Shown piece after piece: positions 55,136 through 63,656 of a stretch of 64,000 nucleotides of DNA. Under the pieces are notes generated by a model. That model was given only the letters and a program-made list of their open reading frames with translations, searched no databases and had not been told where the DNA came from. The stretch covers positions 1 to 64,000 of the IMG/VR virus record IMGVR_UViG_3300030098_004740; one strand, given 5' to 3'. The translations under genes and the position numbers were made by a program. This DNA comes from a virus. The number at the start of each line of letters is the position of its first letter. Position 1 is the first letter of the stretch.

Positions 55136-56184
55136 TCTTCGACTCCAAAAAGGGACATCTTTACATTAATACACTTTGCAGCTTCTTCTGGAAGATTAAG
55201 TTCCGTAAGTATCGAAGCGACTCTATCAAAATAAGTATGGTTTTCTACGACAGATTCATAACCAGCTTTCATATGTTTGATTCGTTCATCTGGATTTTTT
55301 ATATAGAAGTCTATTAGCTTCTTGAATTCTTCTGGAGTCTTTGCAAAAACAATTTCGTTATTTGTGAAAACATCATTTGCCATTGATTCTACATAGTCAG
55401 AAATACAAAAACCTCCACTCATAAGAACCTTAAAAGGTCTTTCGATGATGTCGTATCCAAAATCTTGAGAATGTGGCTCACTAATATTTGGCGAGACAGT
55501 AGCAGAGGCAAATAAAGATCCGACATTTTCAGAAGCTATACTCCCCATATATTGAACTACAGGCCAGTTTCTATTTCCAAATATCTTTATGTTGTAATCA
55601 CCGACAGGGTGACATAGTTTGATCAAATACTTGTCCAAGCATTTTGCTTTGTAAGGCCAATATCCGCCAACAAATCCAATGTCACATTTGAGAACGTCCA
55701 CTGGCGGTCTCAATCCAAACTCAAATACATCAGCGCCATGTATTAAGGAAAAAGGCTTAATGCCAATGTCTTCCCATTTGTTATGCGTGTGCTTAATCCA
55801 GTTTTCGTGATAGTGGTTATGCACGAAGTCTGGTTTTCCCGTTTCTTTCTTTAGTCGTTCTAATAGTTTCTTTTCTTCTTTTGACGCTACTAAGATAGGA
55901 TACTTATCAAGATCTATATCTTTTTGAATATCTCCCCAGTCTGAGCCACGCAGAACAACTTTCATATGAGGTCTGTGTTGGATGCATTTGAAAAGAGCTT
56001 CATCCAAGTGGTAACTTTGACCCATAAAGATGTCTGGCTCAAACTCATCAAAAGCGTCAAATGCCGGAGTTTCATCCTTTTGCCATATACGGACTTCGTA
56101 GCCCATAGACGAAAAAACTTTTGACCAAGATACTCTGATATAGTGATGGGCATTAAGTCCATCGCTACTTATTAGAACTTTCAT
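55132..56184 (-). CDS. CgeB-like glycosyltransferase (GT1/GT4-like)
   Basis: A 350-residue GT-B transferase of the CgeB/YkvP type. The N-terminal domain (KVLISSDGLNAHHYI, then FEPDIFMGQSYHLDEAL) lacks the usual glycine loop. The C-terminal domain has IGFVGGYWPYKA, GSLFASATVSPNIS, RPFKVLMSGGFCISD and VVENHTYFDRVASIL, which are hallmarks. Such proteins modify spores or capsules in bacteria. It starts 20 bases inside the small ORF that follows at 56165-56314, so translational coupling with it is possible. Confidence 0.75.
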   Translation of the reverse strand: MKVLISSDGLNAHHYIRVSWSKVFSSMGYEVRIWQKDETPAFDAFDEFEPDIFMGQSYHLDEALFKCIQHRPHMKVVLRGSDWGDIQKDIDLDKYPILVASKEEKKLLERLKKETGKPDFVHNHYHENWIKHTHNKWEDIGIKPFSLIHGADVFEFGLRPPVDVLKCDIGFVGGYWPYKAKCLDKYLIKLCHPVGDYNIKIFGNRNWPVVQYMGSIASENVGSLFASATVSPNISEPHSQDFGYDIIERPFKVLMSGGFCISDYVESMANDVFTNNEIVFAKTPEEFKKLIDFYIKNPDERIKHMKAGYESVVENHTYFDRVASILTELNLPEEAAKCINVKMSLFGVEE

Positions 56185-56314
56185 ACTTTTCTGCCGCTTC
56201 TTGTGCTTCTTCTATAGTGTGAAAAGGTCCAAGTTTAACCTTAACTTTGTTTTCCACATATTTCCAAGCATACCATTCATAGTTGTTTTTAATCCAACCC
56301 CAGTAGTTTCCCAT
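56165..56314 (-). CDS. Small aromatic-rich protein, 49 residues
   Basis: A 50-codon frame reads MGNYWGWIKNNYEWYAWKYV then ENKVKVKLGPFHTIEEAQEA and ends ESSNK. Its ATG is 2 bases after the nucleotidyltransferase stop, with AAAGGA nine bases upstream, and its last bases overlap the CgeB-like gene start. The GPFxTxEEAxxAAEKY end is like a SPOR- or WGR-type small-domain signature, though too short to name. The frame, spacing and ribosome site support it. Function unknown; it may be a small binding protein or leader of the next gene. Confidence 0.6.
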   Translation of the reverse strand: MGNYWGWIKNNYEWYAWKYVENKVKVKLGPFHTIEEAQEAAEKYESSNK

Positions 56315-56316
56315 TA

Positions 56317-57021
56317 TTATAAGTCCTTTAAAGAATCTATTTCTCTTATTGTCATGCCTTTTGGCTCTTTAGCTCTTATTGTAAAACCGTTTTCTATTAT
56401 AATATTAAATAATTCAAAAAGATAAAGTTTGTTTTTTCTCTTATCGGTACAAAGACTTTTTAACATCTTAAATGCTCCATCTTCAATATAGGCTATTTGC
56501 GACCATTTACTTGGCAACCCATAAGCAAATGTAGTTACTTTGTTTTCTACGACAGTTAAGCCTACTTCTTCTTCTTTGAATCTATTTTTTGAATCGAAAA
56601 CAACGCAAGTTCCAGATGAGGTTATTTCTCTTATGGAATAAACATTAAATATTAAGTCTCCATATATAATCAATGCGTTATCGTGAGCAGAGGCATTTAT
56701 TCCTATTCTTAAGCTTTCTACAATATTGGTTTTTTCGTAGTTTTGATTTTCTACTATTCTGACAAAACTAGGAAGGCTCTTTATAACCTTGTCAGCTTCA
56801 AACCCAACTACGACTATTATGTCGGAATATGGATATTCTCTTTTTATATTGGATACTGTTTTTTCTAGAATCGTTTCTTTTTGATTAGCTTTGAGCAAAC
56901 ACTTTGGTCCATACGACTTCATCCTGTGACCCATTCCTGCCACAGGTATGATTACTGTTAAAGGTTGGTCTGCTGATAAGCCGACACCTTTATCTTTTAT
57001 TTTTGTCGTATGTCTGTTCAT
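56317..57021 (-). CDS. Sugar-phosphate nucleotidyltransferase (MobA/LicC-like)
   Basis: A 234-residue GT-A-like nucleotidyltransferase. The N-terminal IIPVAGMGHRM (residues 24-34) and K40 in GPKCLL form the NTP-binding GxGxRM...PK loop. EKTVSNI, IIVVVGFEADKV and ALIIYGDLIF (Asp as metal ligand) follow in the family order. A 20-residue extension precedes the first strand. Its role is to make a nucleotide-activated sugar or choline, comparable to LicC. It is joined to the GT2 gene by an ATGA overlap. Confidence 0.75.
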   Translation of the reverse strand: MNRHTTKIKDKGVGLSADQPLTVIIPVAGMGHRMKSYGPKCLLKANQKETILEKTVSNIKREYPYSDIIVVVGFEADKVIKSLPSFVRIVENQNYEKTNIVESLRIGINASAHDNALIIYGDLIFNVYSIREITSSGTCVVFDSKNRFKEEEVGLTVVENKVTTFAYGLPSKWSQIAYIEDGAFKMLKSLCTDKRKNKLYLFELFNIIIENGFTIRAKEPKGMTIREIDSLKDL

Positions 57022-57782
57022 TGAGTTCTAGATTGCATTTTTTCCATTACTCTTAGCCAGTTTTTACGCCAAACTTCTTGATTGACAATAAACGAAGAGT
57101 TGTCCCCTGTAACCCTAACTTTGGTTAAAGATTCTGGCACATGAGCAATTATATATTTCTCACTTATTCTCATCCAAAGATCATAATCTTCACAAGTTCT
57201 CATGGTTTTATCGTAATAACCAGTCTCTTCCAAAACAGATTCAAGCGCTTCTTTTAGTATCAAAGATCCGCTATGCACAATGCATTCTTGAACAAGTCTT
57301 TTCCTGCTATAAGGCTCTTTAAATTCTCTAATGGTTCTATTGCTATTAACATGAAACGTATCATAGTCTCCATACACAACACCAACCATTCCTTCTCCAC
57401 GAGCAAACACTGAAACACATTTGCTCACTTTACTTTCATACATTTCATCATCTGAATCAAGTATTGCGTAAATATCTGTATCTTCTAAGGTTTGTTTTAT
57501 TCCTACGTTTCTAGCTTCACTTGGTCCAGAGTTTATATTTTTTATTGCAATAAAATTTGTATGTCCAAATCTTCCAGCACTTTTCTTTGTAAGAATATCT
57601 CCATCTTTGTTATCAAAGTATGAGCTTATAATTTCCCAAGATTCATCTTCTGACCCGTCGTCAACTATACATATAGTTAAAGGGCCGGGATAATCTTGAT
57701 TGACTGCGCTTTCTATAGCGTTGTCAATATACTCTTCATCGTTGTAATTTGCTATTAAGATTGTGACTCTTGGTAAAGACAT
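57018..57782 (-). CDS. Family 2 glycosyltransferase
   Basis: A GT-A family 2 enzyme of 254 residues. RVTILIANYNDEEYID opens it, IVDDGSEDES provides the first Asp pair (D41, D42), SGPSEARNVGI follows, and ILDSDDEM (D109-S-D111) is the DxD for metal and sugar nucleotide. All motifs are normal, so it should be active. The upstream gene end overlaps its start by 28 bases; the first ATG gives the proper family N-terminus. Donor and acceptor unknown. Confidence 0.88.
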   Translation of the reverse strand: MSLPRVTILIANYNDEEYIDNAIESAVNQDYPGPLTICIVDDGSEDESWEIISSYFDNKDGDILTKKSAGRFGHTNFIAIKNINSGPSEARNVGIKQTLEDTDIYAILDSDDEMYESKVSKCVSVFARGEGMVGVVYGDYDTFHVNSNRTIREFKEPYSRKRLVQECIVHSGSLILKEALESVLEETGYYDKTMRTCEDYDLWMRISEKYIIAHVPESLTKVRVTGDNSSFIVNQEVWRKNWLRVMEKMQSRTQ

Positions 57783-58567
57783 CTTAGTTTATCCCAGTCT
57801 GTTATTAAAGAATTAGATTCTAGTGTTTGGTCGAACTCTTCACCTTCTATAAGCTTGGTTTCAAACAGCGCTCCTCTATACCCATAGAGATATTTGTAAA
57901 GAACTGCTTGATGAAGTGTTCCACTCAAATTGTCTCCGTTCTTGACAAGAGCGACACTCTTTAGCTTTTTGTTCAAGGCGTAATGAAGCAAATCAGACGC
58001 ATCTTCTGGAACTTCATCTCCGCACTTTAATCCCATGTAAAAACCATTCGCTGATAATCTAAATGAATCGTCTAGAATGGCTTCAAAAGACATATCTTCA
58101 CCAACACAATGAACTCTAAAGTCTGAGCCATACAAATCTTCTAGCTCTGCTTTTACATGTTGAAGTATTGGCATATAATCTTCAGGAGAAGTGCAAGTTA
58201 CCAAGACTCGTTTTGGTGGATATTTTTGTCTTTTAATTGATTCAAGAGTTTTTTGAAAATTATCCTTATCGAGGCTATCCATTACAATGCAGTAATTTAT
58301 TTTAGGATATGTCTCTTGGTTTAGTTGCTCTATGAGGTTTTTGTCTGAATGAGCGGTCTTCCACAACTCTTCTCTATAAGTGGAACACCAAGCCTTGACA
58401 ACAAAAAATTCTTTATCTTCGTCATCAAAAGCTTCGATAATTGGTGTTTTTCGTTCTTTGTATAATTTTATTTTTCCAAGATCGCAACCAATCTGAGTGT
58501 CTTCTTCCCAAGTGGCAAAAATGCAATCTTTGCAAGAGGTGTTTATTTCTTGTAATAATTCTTTCAT
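57755..58567 (-). CDS. Degenerate glycosyltransferase with N-terminal Cys cluster
   Basis: A 270-residue protein with cysteines C12, C15, C28 and C61 at the N-terminus (CKDCIFATW then GCDLG and WCSTYR), which could bind zinc or iron. The rest resembles a GT2-like fold (NYCIVMDSLDKDNFQKTLESI then KYPPKRVLVTC), but the DxD is replaced by KCGDE at about 192-196, so catalysis is doubtful. Similar N-terminal Cys clusters occur, as I recall, in phage glycosyltransferase-like proteins. It is joined by ATGA to the methyltransferase-like gene. Confidence 0.55.
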   Translation of the reverse strand: MKELLQEINTSCKDCIFATWEEDTQIGCDLGKIKLYKERKTPIIEAFDDEDKEFFVVKAWCSTYREELWKTAHSDKNLIEQLNQETYPKINYCIVMDSLDKDNFQKTLESIKRQKYPPKRVLVTCTSPEDYMPILQHVKAELEDLYGSDFRVHCVGEDMSFEAILDDSFRLSANGFYMGLKCGDEVPEDASDLLHYALNKKLKSVALVKNGDNLSGTLHQAVLYKYLYGYRGALFETKLIEGEEFDQTLESNSLITDWDKLRCLYQESQS

Positions 58568-59028
58568 GGTCTAGTTGCCTCTAATATAGCTCTGATTCCT
58601 GAAATTCTCTTTTTAGTAACAACCAATCCTAAAGATGTCAAAAAATCAGCAAGTTCTTCTACACTGCTATGGCTAAGCCTTACATCCCAAGGAGCTTGAA
58701 AAGTTCCATGTATTATTTTATTGAATTGGTCTATGTTTATTTCTTTATCTAAGAAAGATTTGCAAACTTGATGAGTGTCAACAGAAGTTATTACTATTTT
58801 TCCTTTGTGTCTAATCTTTTTTACCCAATGCTTAAGGACTGTAAAAGATTCTTCTCTGTGCAAAAAGTCGATAACATCTTCGCAGATTATTTCAGTGCAT
58901 TCTGCATCAGAGGCTATTGGGTCTATATTTCTGATGTCTACCGCAATGTCATCAAACTTGCTTATAGGATCTATATTTATGTAGCCATTGAGCTTTTCTC
59001 TTTGGCCAACGGATATTCTTATTTTCAT
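58564..59028 (-). CDS. Methyltransferase-like protein, possibly truncated
   Basis: A 154-residue protein like the C-terminal two thirds of type 11 SAM-dependent methyltransferases. It has LNGYINIDPISKFDDIAVDIRNI, then IICEDVIDFLH, and GKIVITSVDTHQV. The usual glycine-rich SAM motif is only partial (ISVGQREKLNGY), so binding may be weak or the gene may be a shortened version. It sits between glycosyltransferases, so an O-methylation of a sugar is plausible. Joined to its neighbour by ATGA. Confidence 0.6.
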   Translation of the reverse strand: MKIRISVGQREKLNGYINIDPISKFDDIAVDIRNIDPIASDAECTEIICEDVIDFLHREESFTVLKHWVKKIRHKGKIVITSVDTHQVCKSFLDKEINIDQFNKIIHGTFQAPWDVRLSHSSVEELADFLTSLGLVVTKKRISGIRAILEATRP

Positions 59029-59029
59029 C

Positions 59030-60052
59030 TTAGCCTCTATAAATGAATTGCGAAGATATTTCTAAAGTCCGATTCCAACTGTCAACAAATTTTGAAGTAG
59101 AATACTTTTCTGTAATTGTATTTCTTGCATTACTTCCTATTTTTTTTGCTAAGTCTTCGTTATTTAGAAGATCTACCAAATATTGTTTTAGCTCTTCTGG
59201 ATCATTACTAATAAACCCATTGACTCCGTTCTCTATTATTTCCGGTATCATGCATGTTGCAGTGGTGACTACCGCACATCCACAAGACATAGCTTCCATA
59301 AGTGCTGTTGGAACTGGAGATATTGTTGAGGTATTAAGAAATATCCTACTGTTTTGGTAGGTGGCGACAAGCTCTTCAATTGAAGCAGCTGGTTTAGATA
59401 GACCCGGAGTATCGCCAACCACCTTGTGTGGTAAACCCTTTATTACATCTTGCCATAAACTAAATCCACAACACCAGTCTCTATTTACCCAATCATTTAC
59501 AACAGATAGAATTTCGTCGCTTCTATCTCCTTCTAAAGGGCAAAAAAGTTCAGTGTCTATGCCGTGAGTTATAACTTGTGTATCATCTTCAAGGTCGCGA
59601 TTATCCCAACCCCAAGCATTGATGCTGTAGTCTGATATAAAAACATTTACATGACCTCTCATTTCCCTTAGTTGATAAAGCATAGATTCACCCCAAGCAG
59701 GCATTGGCAATGTATGCTCTAGACTTACCAAAGGAAGGTGAAACTTAGTCGCAAGTTCTTTTGCAATTTGGAATTGACCAAACTTGTTCTGAGAAAGAAT
59801 TAAATCAAAATCCACATAGTCGGGTATTTGAGCTTCTCCTAAAGCCGGATCTAACAAAATATAGTTACTGGGAAGTTTAGCGTATGTTTCGTTCCAGTCT
59901 TTTATTCCCTCTGCTCTATAAGAATAGAAATTATGACCAGTCTTACACAGCATAGTTTCATATCGTTCATGAGTTGGGAACGTTAATATATTCAATTTTT
60001 CTACCGGAGTTCTTGTAGCTCCTCTAATAATGGAAGACATCTTAGTTGGCAT
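59030..60052 (-). CDS. Family 4 glycosyltransferase
   Basis: A 340-residue GT-B transferase. The C-terminal signature is ALMEAMSCGCAVVTTATCMIPEIIENGVNGFI, in which the Glu binds the sugar nucleotide, and FLNTSTISPVPTALMEAMS precedes it. The N-terminal part is LNILTFPTHERYETMLCKTGHNFYSY, with a THERY element of a kind seen in large phages. It overlaps the preceding gene by 11 bases. Donor and acceptor are not predictable. Confidence 0.83.
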   Translation of the reverse strand: MPTKMSSIIRGATRTPVEKLNILTFPTHERYETMLCKTGHNFYSYRAEGIKDWNETYAKLPSNYILLDPALGEAQIPDYVDFDLILSQNKFGQFQIAKELATKFHLPLVSLEHTLPMPAWGESMLYQLREMRGHVNVFISDYSINAWGWDNRDLEDDTQVITHGIDTELFCPLEGDRSDEILSVVNDWVNRDWCCGFSLWQDVIKGLPHKVVGDTPGLSKPAASIEELVATYQNSRIFLNTSTISPVPTALMEAMSCGCAVVTTATCMIPEIIENGVNGFISNDPEELKQYLVDLLNNEDLAKKIGSNARNTITEKYSTSKFVDSWNRTLEISSQFIYRG

Positions 60053-61157
60053 CTAACAACTCCTTGATAAGATTTCCAATGTTCAAGTGAGAGTAGCTAT
60101 AAGCCTGAGTTAGTCCTTCTGATTTCATATTGCTGAGACTGTCTTGATTCTCATAAACATGCCTCATGCTTTCCATCAAACCTCTGATGCTAACAGAACA
60201 CCAATCTTCATTGCATGTAAACAGCTTTTTGAAAGTTCTTGTCATGCCAAAGACAGGCTCCATAGTTCCCTCAACTAAAAAGCCACCATTCTTAATAAAA
60301 TCTTTCATGCCTCCTATGTTTGTACAAATAGGAGTTTTTCCAAAACCCATTGCATCAAATGCAGGAATACACCAAGCTTCTCCATAGCTTGGCATTACAA
60401 AACAATCTCCTGTTGCATGAAGCCTGCACATGTCTTCAGGACTTAGGTAGTCCGTAATCATCAAGTCTTCTTTGTATTCTTGAATGGTGCTGAATTTTTT
60501 TAATCCAGCCTTTATTGCGTTTGAAACATCCTTTAACTTGTTCGCAACTTCATCAGGTTTTAGACCATATTGACTCGTTTTTATAAGTAAAGAAACTGGC
60601 TCGCTTGGTTCAAATTCCATATGAAAAGCTTTAATTAAAGCTTCCAAATTTTTTCTTCTGTTTAGATCAGCTACTGTGTAGAAAACAAAAGAATCTTGCA
60701 GGTTGGGAATATGTATTTTTTCATAGGATCTTTCAAATTTTGAAAAATCTGTTGCATGAGGAACTACCTTTATTGGTATCGTTACTCCACTATCCCTCGA
60801 AGCTTTTACCATTTGGTCATTTATAACCCAAGCTTCATCCATCATATTGATTTTTCTAGCCCAGCCTGAGTCCTTGAAATTACTAGTCTCAGTAGCATAA
60901 AGAGCTATATTTTTCTTAAACTTTGGACTGTATTCCATTAAGTGAGGAAGGACATGCTGTATGCAGACATCTGCTCCGTATCCGCTATGTTCTTCTAGCT
61001 CTTCGATTCTTTCTGGAACATACCCGCTTGTATTGTCTAACCTTAATGGCCTTGGGACGACTTCTATGCCAGCTTTGTCCATTGAAAGCATATAGTCTAT
61101 AGCGGCATTGCCCCAACCTGTGCCATCTCGGTAACAACCTACATATAAAACTTTCAT
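60042..61157 (-). CDS. Family 4 glycosyltransferase
   Basis: A GT-B transferase of 371 residues from the chosen start. I place the start at the internal ATG (61157), because KVLYVGCYRDGTGWGNAAIDYM is the normal GT4 N-terminus and this ATG overlaps the preceding stop by one base (TAATG). The alternative ATG at 61190 adds 11 residues inside the neighbour. C-terminal motifs are FYTVADLNRRKN, MPSYGEAWCIPAFDAMGFGKTPICTNIGGM and the Glu of YGEAW. The two GT4 enzymes next to each other may act in sequence. Confidence 0.83.
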   Translation of the reverse strand: MKVLYVGCYRDGTGWGNAAIDYMLSMDKAGIEVVPRPLRLDNTSGYVPERIEELEEHSGYGADVCIQHVLPHLMEYSPKFKKNIALYATETSNFKDSGWARKINMMDEAWVINDQMVKASRDSGVTIPIKVVPHATDFSKFERSYEKIHIPNLQDSFVFYTVADLNRRKNLEALIKAFHMEFEPSEPVSLLIKTSQYGLKPDEVANKLKDVSNAIKAGLKKFSTIQEYKEDLMITDYLSPEDMCRLHATGDCFVMPSYGEAWCIPAFDAMGFGKTPICTNIGGMKDFIKNGGFLVEGTMEPVFGMTRTFKKLFTCNEDWCSVSIRGLMESMRHVYENQDSLSNMKSEGLTQAYSYSHLNIGNLIKELLDAN

Positions 61158-62788
61158 TATTTTATGTGCTGCTTTCTGAGCTTTTCCCAATCATTTCTTC
61201 TATTACAAAGACCTAGCATCATATTATACGCCTCGTCTTTTCCGAAAGGCTCGAATATAGGTCTAACAAATTTATATGAGTCTTCGTTTAGGTACATTTC
61301 GCCTGTACCATTTATATACATTCCGTAATTTAAGTCTCGAATCAATCTAGACTCAAAATAGGTGTTTAGTTTTTCAGGCTCACCTAGAACATTTACTATT
61401 AACCATCTAGCATATTCAGAAGATGACATCTCTGTTTTTGTCTGTGGTTGTGGTTGATGAAGCCGAGGAGAAGAACCCCAAGTTTGCTCAAAAGGTTTTA
61501 TATCAACTGAGTCAAAGTAGTCTTCCCATTTTTTTGCCGTCTTATCCCATTGATAATATTTTTCAAAGTTAAGGCGCGTATTTTTAGAAAGAGTATTTAT
61601 TTCTTGTTCTGATTTATTAAAGAACTCTTTCATTTTTTCAGCTGTGTAATCATTGTCTGGAACAGCTCTGTCACAACCAGTTTCTAATTCGCTATAAAGG
61701 GTTTTTACTTTTAAAGGTGTTCCTCCTAAATTTCTCACAACGCTAGACATGGCTGAGTAATCTATGCTCATCACAGGGACTCCACAAGCAGCTGCCTCAA
61801 CTTGCGGTAGTCCAAAACCTTCGCTATTAGCATATTGTATATATAAATCAAACATATTCATTATATTTGAGAGATATTCATACGAAGCTCCTTTTTGCAC
61901 GCTAGACAATCCAGCATTTGAACTTCCGCATATTTTGCACTTTCTCTGTGCGTCAGAGAAGAATGCAGGAAAGCTTTGATTACAAGTGTTACAAGTATAT
62001 GTAAAAAGAGTTTTACTAGCTATTTTGTATTTGTTAAGAAGTTTTGGTATATCCCAGCCTAAATCTGGGTAACTAGTGTGGCAATATAGATAAACATCTT
62101 TTCTTCCACTTATATCCAAAAACTTTCTGTAGGACTCAAAGAGGTCTGGAAATAGTTTCCTTCTTTGGTTTCTCATCACGGTTCCGACAAACTTAATATC
62201 GGAAGAAAACCCCATGTTTACCTTATGTTGACCTTTGTCTTGTACTGGTTGATAAGCTGCATCAGCAGATGGAGGAGCAGAGCCTAAACATTTGATATTA
62301 CCGTTAGACTCTTTTTCTAATACTTCATGACCCCATTGAGAGTAGTTAAAAACACCGTCTGCGTTACAAAATGTGGATAACCATTGTTCATTTTGAGGAG
62401 CAGCGTCTACGGTAGGCATTATCGCCCAATTAAAATATGGCCTAAAGGCAGACCTGTCTTGGTATTCAAACATCCAAAAGTCACGAATGTCACAGACGAT
62501 ATCTGGAAGAAAGTCAAGTAAAACCGACTCAAATTTCCATTCACCAAATTGGTTAGTGGGTATCTCGTCGTACTGTTGCTGTTGGCTGTCTTTTGTTGGT
62601 AGGTTTCCATAAAATTTCCAAGGAATGTCTACTCCTCGTGGATCTCCATCTTTTCCATAGCTTGCAAATTCTGCCATCTCATATTTTTGAGTAGCGTAGA
62701 GAACCTTCATTACTTCTCTTAGATACGTAGCGTATCCAGTGTTTAAATATGTGGCTTCCCCGCAAAAAAGTATTCTCTTTTTTCTCAT
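61157..62788 (-). CDS. Family 4 glycosyltransferase with internal zinc ribbon
   Basis: A 543-residue GT-B protein. The N-terminal domain starts RILFCGEATYLNTGYATYLREV (a glycine loop variant). The donor domain has FVGTVMRNQRRKLFPDLFESY, then YANSEGFGLPQVEAAACGVPVMSID (E323, E331). Between them is an unusual four-cysteine insert, C266-N-T-C269 and C284-K-I-C287, likely a zinc ribbon. A further C-terminal part of about 110 residues (from 430) has no recognised fold. The insert may help it bind partner proteins or nucleic acid. It is joined to the sigma factor gene by an ATGA overlap. Confidence 0.78.
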   Translation of the reverse strand: MRKKRILFCGEATYLNTGYATYLREVMKVLYATQKYEMAEFASYGKDGDPRGVDIPWKFYGNLPTKDSQQQQYDEIPTNQFGEWKFESVLLDFLPDIVCDIRDFWMFEYQDRSAFRPYFNWAIMPTVDAAPQNEQWLSTFCNADGVFNYSQWGHEVLEKESNGNIKCLGSAPPSADAAYQPVQDKGQHKVNMGFSSDIKFVGTVMRNQRRKLFPDLFESYRKFLDISGRKDVYLYCHTSYPDLGWDIPKLLNKYKIASKTLFTYTCNTCNQSFPAFFSDAQRKCKICGSSNAGLSSVQKGASYEYLSNIMNMFDLYIQYANSEGFGLPQVEAAACGVPVMSIDYSAMSSVVRNLGGTPLKVKTLYSELETGCDRAVPDNDYTAEKMKEFFNKSEQEINTLSKNTRLNFEKYYQWDKTAKKWEDYFDSVDIKPFEQTWGSSPRLHQPQPQTKTEMSSSEYARWLIVNVLGEPEKLNTYFESRLIRDLNYGMYINGTGEMYLNEDSYKFVRPIFEPFGKDEAYNMMLGLCNRRNDWEKLRKQHIK

Positions 62789-63342
62789 AGATTTGTTTCT
62801 CTCAAAGACTTTATGATCACATCAATCTGTTTGATGACTTCTTGCTTTGTTATAGACATCAAATCAGCAATTTCAGCATTTGTATAATTTTGAGATTTTA
62901 GCTTAATTAAGAATACCTGCTTTTCAGTTAAAGAATCTGGCAGGCAATCTGATATTTTTTCTGAGATATTATAAGACTCTTCTACAACTTTTGCATATTC
63001 AAACGTTATAGAATCTTTTTTTTCATCTTTTTCTTTTAGGTTGTTTATAGCATTTCTTATACACACCGTGGCAAAAGTGCTAAACTTAGACCTCTCTGGA
63101 TCATGCTCTCTTATTGCTTTAAGAAGTCCTATCAATCCAACTTGTATATAGTCATCAAAATTTGAGTCGTTCAAAAAATAAAGAGCTTGAGATACAACTA
63201 ATCCATAATGATCATGAACCAGTTCTTCTTCAAGCTCTTTGTTTGTAATCGTCTTGTTTTTATATAAATTGCTCTTTTGGTTTTGAGTTAAAGAGCTTGA
63301 ATTCTTTAACTCTGAACTTTGTTGCGAACCTTTTGTTTCCAT
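62785..63342 (-). CDS. Sigma-70 family RNA polymerase sigma factor
   Basis: A 185-residue alternative sigma factor. Region 2 is about 43-110: DHYGLVVSQALYFL, then FDDYIQVGLIGLLKAIREHDPERSKFSTFATVCIRNAINN, which contains the conserved D-x-I-Q-x-G-x-x-G-L and F-S-T-F-A elements. Region 4 is about 136-182, with LTEKQVFLIKL and the HTH YTNAEIADLMSITKQEVIKQI. There is no region 1 and region 3 is short. It would direct host RNA polymerase to phage promoters, perhaps the TGGTGTATAATA boxes. The ATG lies 83 bases inside the preceding SSB gene; no internal start fits better. Confidence 0.88.
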   Translation of the reverse strand: METKGSQQSSELKNSSSLTQNQKSNLYKNKTITNKELEEELVHDHYGLVVSQALYFLNDSNFDDYIQVGLIGLLKAIREHDPERSKFSTFATVCIRNAINNLKEKDEKKDSITFEYAKVVEESYNISEKISDCLPDSLTEKQVFLIKLKSQNYTNAEIADLMSITKQEVIKQIDVIIKSLRETNL

Positions 63343-63610
63343 TTTTGTCAGTCCAAGAATTGTTTCTAGCAGAGGCCACTAGATCAATTATATCGCCTTT
63401 AGAGCAATGTTTGCCAATTGCATCACCCCCAGAGTCCCAAGCCTCAAAATCAAAGAAGTTAGTTGTCTTCTTTTTTTCGCCGCTTTTTTCTCTTCTATAT
63501 TCAGTTATAGCTAAAGTAAAGGTCCAAAGTCTGGTATTGTCAAATTCAACCATTTTTGGATCTTCTGTAAGTCTTCCAATAAATCGGCAGTAGTTTGAAA
63601 TAGTATTCAT
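63260..63610 (-). CDS. ssb: Single-stranded DNA-binding protein
   Basis: A 116-residue OB-fold SSB from the chosen start. NTISNYCRFIGRLTEDPKM, then LWTFTLAITEYRRE, TNFFDFEAWDSGGDAIGKHCSKGDIIDLVAS, and RFATKFRVKEFKLF follow the bacterial SSB strand order. There is no long acidic tail ending in the DDDIPF motif; the end KEQFI is short. The 60-base longer form from 63670 has an unlikely N-terminus overlapping the polymerase gene, so I use the second ATG at 63610, after a weak AGGGAAAA site. Confidence 0.82.
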   Translation of the reverse strand: MNTISNYCRFIGRLTEDPKMVEFDNTRLWTFTLAITEYRREKSGEKKKTTNFFDFEAWDSGGDAIGKHCSKGDIIDLVASARNNSWTDKNGNKRFATKFRVKEFKLFNSKPKEQFI

Positions 63611-63656
63611 ATTTTTCCCTATCAGGTGTGGTGTCTTAACTATTTTAAGCGTTGGG

